From positions 3,927,001 through 3,991,000 of the forward strand of contig NC_070563.1 of assembly GCF_026914185.1 (NCBI RefSeq): a stretch of DNA of 64,000 bases, in the 5' to 3' direction. The DNA is from Puccinia triticina (Eukaryota > Basidiomycota > Pucciniomycetes > Pucciniales > Pucciniaceae). A program made the position numbers and the translations under genes. Positions within the stretch are counted from its first letter, which is position 1; each line of letters begins with the position of its first letter. The notes beneath the pieces are model-generated. The model saw only the letters and a list, made by a program, of their open reading frames with translations, did not search any database and was not told the origin of the DNA. Below are positions 58,107 through 64,000 of the stretch, in pieces.

Positions 58107-61100
58107 CCCCCGTGAATCTGTCAACAACAATTCAACGCATAATCCTTATTTGACTCATCTTGTGGAGGCAAATCTTTGTAACCAATTTGGGATAAATTAA
58201 ATTTCACATGCTATTTGCAAACCCGGACCTTCCTTCCCTCTTGCGCAGATTTACTTCATGAGCCTTGCCAGCTCTGGCCGCGCACATTTTGGGAAAACCG
58301 TTGCTTTCCAGATGCAAGTCGTGTCTTCACAGGATGAGGCCTTGGGTTTATAATCCCCTACCAATCAATTAGTGGTCCTGGCAGATATACCCATTGAATT
58401 TCTCCTTCCCCAGCACACAGGCAGGCCTGTCAATTTTCATACTTTCTCGCATACTGGACACTCTATGCCAACACGTTAAACTTACAACTTTACATCTCCC
58501 TGAATTTGTCTTGCTCCACCCGTCCTCATGAAGCTCTTTCTCAAATCAAAATTAATCTTTTCTTAAGTTTTGTGCTCTATTGATTCTCAATCCACCCAAC
58601 CCCTGCAATCTTGTGGACGTCCCGTTCCAGCGTCAAATTCTTCCTTACAAATACAAAACACCAAGCATCATGCGACCAACCAGCTACCCTTTCATTGGAG
58701 ATATATATGAAGTAGTGCCGCTCCCCTTCACTCAATCTATTCCCACTCCATCTTTGGCTACTGCTGTACCCAACTCCCTCCGAATGTTACGCCGTGCCCC
58801 TGGTTTTGGGCCCACTTTTCCTACTCCTATTCACAGCTTCACTATTCCGGGCTGCACTTGGGCAGAAGCCGAAGACTTTATCACTGCAATGCAAGCCACT
58901 GTCATGTGGAGCCGCCAGCGATCTCCCAAGAAAAAAATTGTTAATCCCATTCGTACCAGCAAGAGGGGTCAACCCGCGGATCACTTCTTTCGGATTGATT
59001 TAATCTGTCCCCGGAGCGGAATTCACAAGGCCGTCCCAAACTCCCGAAAACAGCACACTCTGTCACGCAAATGTGGCTGCAAGAGCAAATTCAGCATCTT
59101 TCATCACATTAAGACTAATACACTGCGAGTCGAATGGTCCTGGATACACAATCACAACCCTTTTTCGGAGGACGAAATGAAGATTAATCACCTTCCAAAG
59201 ATGGTCGAGGATTGGCTTACTGAACGAGTTGTTGCGGGGCTCAGCTGGAATGCAATCTACGAGTTGTCGCTTTGCCAAGACCTTTTTGCAGTGAGTTTCA
59301 TTCCTTCTTCCATCTCATCAATTATAAATTGTTCAAAACTGATGAAGAATTTTCAGATGGTCGAACCAGGTGTTGTCCCCGAAGCATCATACATCAAGTA
59401 CGACCACGTCCGATATCTGATTCGAACTCGAATGGCAGTTGTAGCTAAGCGAGATGCCGACCCCTTTGTATCAATCACCCTGTGGGCTAGTAATCTTCAA
59501 CAACAGGGATGGAGCACCCTTCTCGCCAGCTCACGAGATTCCCCAGATTTCATATTCGCCTTCCAATCTCCATGGCAACAACAACAACTTCTCGACCACG
59601 GAAAGGGTATGTACATGATTGATAGCACGCACAACACCGTTGACAACGCATCGCTTTCAGACGGACAAAAGTTTCGTTTGTATACCATTGTCATCCGTGA
59701 TCCAGTTGTAGGCAAAGGGTTGCCGGTCTGCTGGGCGTCCACTGCGTCAGCGGCAGCGTAAGTTTACTATGCTGAAATCTACATGATCCGTGAGATGTAG
59801 CTAATTCCATTTTATCTCCCATCCCTAGTGAGCCCGTCGAACAACTTCTGAGATGGCTCCGACAAACCACTGGTATTGTCCCATGTGCCATCATGAGCGA
59901 CTGTGCTCTTGCTATCAAGAACGGGGCCACTGCCGCTTATGCGGACCTTGGTGCACAAGCACCCAAGATATATTGGTGTGTGTTCCACGTCTTGAAGGCC
60001 TTCAAGAGCAAAGCAATCTCGTACCTTCAAGATAACTCCAAAGATGTGATTACCAAGTTTTGCAATGTTCTCTACGAGCAGCGATTCTGCCCGGAAATCC
60101 TTCTCGCACGACTATACGTCAAGTGGAGCCGCATCAACCCGGCTTTTGTCCGCTATGTGCAAATTCAATGGCACACTAATGTGACACATTGGGCTATGTA
60201 TTTTCGCTCGGTCAGTCGCACAATTTTTTTCTACTGAAGTACTCTTGCAGCTAACTTACATCCAACCTGATTGATCTTGTACATAGACCCCCCATCAGGG
60301 GACTCATACCAATAATTACGTGGAGGCGTGGCATCGAAAACTCAAAGGGCAATTCTCTGATTCTCGCGAGCGCCGACGGATTGACGAACTCGTACAGGTG
60401 TTGACGGACCAGGTGCACACATTGTTTGTGATGACACAGATTCAGGTCGCCCGAGGCATAAAGCGCCAGACGACCAACAAGTTTCAGTCTCTCGCGAAGG
60501 ATAGCATTGACGGGTACAGCCCAGTGGTCATGTCACTACTGGGAATACATGTCATAAGGCACGCTAATTATGTGGGTATCTGTTCTCTTTCCTTGTTCAT
60601 GTTCTCCGAAAAAGTATCAAAACTAATCAACATGAAAAGCAGTTCCACATCTGTTCATTCACGGCTCCAACATCCAAGTCATACACTGTTTGATACGAGG
60701 AGACTCAGGGGGGCACGCTTGGTCGGGTTGCAAGCTGTTTGTGTGAATACTTCAGAAACTATGGCAGTGCATGTAAACACATGTACTACCTCGCAAGGGA
60801 GTACTCTCTGTTAGTTGTTGAAAATCCGGTCGAGTTTCTAGCCAGACCGGCTTCCCACCAAACCCACTTGGCAGCGGTGCCCACTGACTCGGGCTCTGAC
60901 CTGGCGTACTTAGCCATCCGAAGAGAGCCTCCTCCTCGGCCTGCACCTGCGCAGATGCCCGCAAAGAACTTGGACAGGCCTCAGAACAAGAGGAAACGAC
61001 CAGCCAACAGTTCGGACATCGATGAACGCTTGATGACAGAACAGGAGTTGGCCGACTTCATCCGCACCTGCGCAGAAGATTTCAATCATCCTGAGCCGTC

Positions 61101-62095
61101 GTACAACCTTCAAGAACGCCTCAAGACCATGTCTGCACAGGAACAAGATCATCACAGGTTGAATCTCTTGAATTCTCTAGTACGGGCACTCAAGAAAACG
61201 ACTGACATCATGAAGACCGCCAAGAATCGCCGCCTCATCTCCAATAAATCTTCACCCGAGTCGATGTGGTGGTTTCTGAACGCAAGCAAGGAGATAGAAA
61301 ATGAAGTGTATGGAAGATGTCCAACGGCCTCCAAACCAAAATCGGCGAAGTTCATGGGGATCTCGGTTGTTCAATGCCTCCCTCGCGACGAAGTTGAGAA
61401 ACTGGTTAATCACATGCAAGAAGCTGGCATCAAGGCGCTGAAAGGAGCTGAGAAACTGCTTAATCACACGGGACACATGGCCGAATTTCTTGCGCGGGCC
61501 AATGTGATGGACGTTGAATTTTTAAGGGTGAAATGCTGGGAGTTGCTGGGAAGCGTAGAACATAGTTGTCCGGGGCTAAAAGCTCGGAAGCAGGTCAGGT
61601 GATACAAGATCTGATTTTTGGGCCCGGTACGAGTTTTTTTAATCCGGGAGTTGTAAGATTTGTAATAGCGTAATCAACTGTGGCAAGACCAAGTGCGATG
61701 AACATGAAGTCATGTAATTGAAAGGAGCTGTTGTTGCATCTTATTGTAGAATATGAGGTTGCTGAGTGAGATGAGAAAGTAAGAGAAATATAAATAGGAA
61801 GGTAAGCTTCTGGTGACAGACAAGGTGGGGTCTTATAGAATATGGAGGCTACAGGGCAAACATCCCCTTGAGCATGCCCGGGGCATAGGGCAGGCCGGCT
61901 GATCCGCGTGACGAAGCCCCTGGTCATCTTAGTACCAGGCAACCACTGTGGGGTGGGCTGATGCTGTTGCACCCAACAACCAAACTGCTGGTAATCTTAT
62001 GTACAGAATTTCTTCATTGTGCGTAACGGTTACATACAGATCGGCGACTTCATTATGTATTTTTCCTGGAATTGTTGTTGACAGATTCATGAATG
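58107..62095. mobile_element. 4.0-kb MULE with 11-bp TSD
   Basis: The ends carry gtgaatctgtcaacaacaat and its complement attgttgttgacagattcat, an inverted repeat of roughly 25 bp. The 11-bp duplication cctcacgaccc lies at 58096-58106 and 62096-62106. The uninterrupted site is visible at about 39648 in copy A, which confirms the insertion. The interior encodes one MULE transposase on the plus strand. Confidence 0.92.
58580..61602 (+). pseudogene. MULE transposase with FAR1-like zinc finger and SWIM domain
   Basis: Exons 58580-59757, 59829-60210, 60287-60571 and 60643-61602 join in phase. An optional 66-nt intron (59291-59356) has no stop and keeps frame, so its removal is uncertain. The N-terminal zinc finger reads RKCGCKSKFSI...WSWIHNHNP. 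The DDE residues sit in MYMIDSTHNTV, CAIMSDCALA and THTNNYVEAWHRKLK. A SWIM finger CLCEYFRNYGSACKH follows, then a helical C-terminus. A single in-frame TGA at 60691-60693, just before the SWIM domain, is the only defect I see. The start could also be the Met at 58670. Confidence 0.88.
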
Positions 62096-62106
62096 CCTCA
62101 CGACCC

Positions 62107-62238
62107 AAGGCGTGTCATGGTGGCGTCAGTATCCCCTCCTGGTCATCCTGGCGTACTGTACCGCCCACCTGGCGCATGTACGACTGAAGCGTCAGGTGGG
62201 CGCAGGCGCTTTTCCCGATTCGCCCGGGTGTGTACTGA
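62107..62238. repeat. Copy B right block, second half
   Basis: Matches 39660-39790: ggcgtactgtaccgcccacc, then caggtgggcgcaggcgctttt and cccgggtgtgtac. Confidence 0.9.
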
Positions 62239-62239
62239 T

Positions 62240-63263
62240 CCTGACTCCATCTGAAGTCAACCCTTGGGATTTTGGTGGCGAGAGAGTTGACGAGTGAGTA
62301 TGATTCATAGATCATCCCACCACAGACACATAGGGACATTGATTGTGCCAGCCTCAGATTCTAGACGAAGGGGCCGGGAAGTTTCAGTGCAAGAGCTGTG
62401 GCAAGCTGTTCAAAGCGATGAACTTGATCTAAAAGCACATCATGTCCAAACATGGAGAAGTGATCAATCAGGACTCCATTGAAAGGGTAGGCACAAGACT
62501 TGGTTTTCTCACTGCGGCAATATGCTTGTGTGACTTATGATAGTCTTCCCCCCAACTTCTTGGAGATTAAATTATTCAACAATTACATCTGATGCCCTTC
62601 GCATACCACGACCCAGGCCACATCGCCGCAAGAATATGGGCATTCCCTAGCGCACAAGGGGCTCTCCGCGGGCCCCTCGGCGCCTCATAGGATGATGGCG
62701 AGTATGGGCCACGGCCACCCGAGAGACTTCCACAACGGAGGCTCCACGCCCCGCTGATGAACAACTCAATGAGTGAGCCAAGGGGAATGATGATGGGCGG
62801 GCCGTACGGGAGTTACATGCCCCCGATATATCCGCCCTATGGCCCTACCCACTCCTACCCTCCCCCAATGGCCGGGCCTGTGCTGATGTTCCCCAATGGC
62901 TCGATGATGGGGCGGTCCTGGATATGGGGTACATGGGAAACATGGACCCGGGCGCGGCCTACCCGTCTGCCTTCCAGCCCCACCCCTTCCCCCGCGGACC
63001 CCATCAGATCCCCCAATGGAAAAAACCAGTGTTTGGGCGAACAGATCTTGAGACACTTCGCCGAGGAAATCAGCCTGCCCCTGCACCCTCATTACCACGA
63101 CCAAAAACGCTCCTGAAGAGACGAGTTCAACAGGCCCCCAAACGCCGCTTTCAATCCCGCTGCTGCTGCTGCCGCTAATCCGCCCCGAATGGCCCTCGTT
63201 GCGTATGACCCTAGGTTGAAAACCGTCATCGCTTATAACGACCTCGATACTCCTGCGGGGCAC
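62240..63263 (+). pseudogene. ARS2/SERRATE-like C-terminal fragment
   Basis: At 62362 the plus strand reads a C2H2 finger, FQCKSCGKLFKAMNLI-stop-KHIMSKHGEV, close to the C-terminal finger of ARS2 proteins (C..C, LFK, KHI..KH). At about 62570 it continues KLFNNYI-stop, which resembles the conserved FNNY segment after the finger. A Pro/Gly/Met-rich tail with MMMGGPYGSYMPPIYPPYG follows. In-frame stops at 62431 and 62591 and frame changes in the tail show decay. ARS2 links the nuclear cap-binding complex to RNA processing. The 5' part of the gene is absent, and copy B abuts it. Confidence 0.55.
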
Positions 63264-64000
63264 GAGGTGGTCTTCAATTATTGAGTGTCCCCTCCGTGCG
63301 TCTTCCTCCCCATTTCTCCTGCTTCTTGGCTGTCTAACTTTCTCTTAGCTAATTTTTTGTCCGTTTGTGTTTCTGTAATATCTTGAATGCTGTTTTGTTC
63401 TGGTGACAGCGTGACTGTCCAACATCAGACTGCCATTTGTTTTATAGTTTCCACAATCAACAGTATCTCTGCTTTGTCTCCATCTCAGTTCCCCTGTTGT
63501 TTTTTTGCTTCCCCTCCCGGCCCATCCACCTCCCTCTTCCCAATACATTGAAAAATACCAAGACCAAAACCAAGGCTAACATTCCATTTTTCCAAACATC
63601 TCTGTGTGTCCAGCCTTTTTTCCCGCCACTTTTCCTATATATACATACACATATACATTTATACCAGTCCTGCCTCCCCTCAACCATGTTTTTTTATCTG
63701 TGCATAATGTCAATCTATTCCTGTTCCTTGTCTCTCATCTATCATCTTGGCAAACTCCTCTTTTCTTTGTTTTCTTTCTTTGAAGCAAGGGAATAGAAAT
63801 ACATCTTGAATCTTTCACACTCAAGACCCTTCTCATCTAAGTTCTAGTTACTTTTTTTCTTCTTTTCATTGGCATTGTACACATGACAGCCCTGCCCATG
63901 ATGAATCTGTAACAGTCTTTTTATTGTGGTGGGTGTTAGAATTTTGCCAGGGTTTTCCTTCATACTTCTGAGGGCACCAAGGTTCTGGAGTGTGGAAAAT
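63264..64000. other. T/C-rich region, no gene recognised
   Basis: Pyrimidine-rich sequence downstream of the ARS2-like fragment. No coding region or repeat was identified up to the window end. Confidence 0.45.

Larger units (their letters stand above)
55145..62238. mobile_element. Composite repeat, copy B
   Basis: The left block (55145-55392) and right block (57797-58106 plus 62107-62238) match those of copy A in the same relative order and orientation. The ends lack the hairpin minisatellite of copy A. Between the blocks lie about 2.4 kb of different cargo, including the GT90 fragment and spliced-looking minus-strand pieces. A MULE interrupts the right block. Confidence 0.55.

Overview
The window looks like a repeat-rich stretch of a basidiomycete genome, most likely a rust fungus (Pucciniales). 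This is inferred from intron-dense genes with short introns (about 41 to 97 nt), Ty1/copia and Ty3/gypsy remnants, MULE-type DNA transposons and broken host-gene fragments. No database search was possible, so the lineage is an inference. Host genes occupy only about 11.4-21.9 kb, with broken fragments near 4.5, 57.5 and 62.5 kb. The rest is nested mobile DNA.

Layout. 0.3-0.8 kb: a 76-bp tandem repeat. 0.9-4.5 kb: a copia element on the minus strand, truncated inside its reverse transcriptase, whose LTR abuts a RecQ-like helicase fragment. 5.2-11.0 kb: a second, full-length copia element with two 292-bp LTRs and many coding defects. 11.4-21.9 kb: the genic island. It holds an FCP1-like HAD phosphatase, a hypothetical minus-strand gene, a small four-exon membrane/coiled-coil gene, the proteasome beta5 subunit (PRE2 type) and, divergently, a UBP2/USP25/28-type deubiquitinase whose catalytic Cys lies on a 15-nt exon. 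22-29 kb: mostly non-coding, with unrecognised ORFs and a 923-bp non-autonomous element with a 9-bp target duplication.

29.4-30.9 kb: a 1.5-kb inverted-repeat element filled with 41-bp hairpin repeats. 32.0-40.6 kb: a composite repeat (copy A) containing a 5.7-kb CACTA-type element built from a 173-bp satellite, an LTR remnant, and a 46-bp hairpin minisatellite. 42.5-43.6 kb: a further hairpin array. 44.3-47.3 kb: a dead Ty3/gypsy remnant. 47.4-54.3 kb: a 6.9-kb MULE with long inverted ends. Its six-exon gene joins a GCM1-like zinc finger, a MULE DDE transposase and a C-terminal domain resembling a C19 (USP-type) ubiquitin peptidase. 55.1-62.2 kb: copy B of the composite repeat, carrying different cargo (a GT90/CAP10 glycosyltransferase fragment) and interrupted by a 4.0-kb MULE with an 11-bp target duplication. 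62.2-63.3 kb: a degraded gene fragment resembling the ARS2 C-terminus.

The most notable items are the zinc finger/transposase/deubiquitinase-like fusion with its motif-rich subterminal regions, the paired composite elements with exchanged cargo, the CACTA palindrome with its satellite, and the catalytic micro-exon in the UBP2-type gene.
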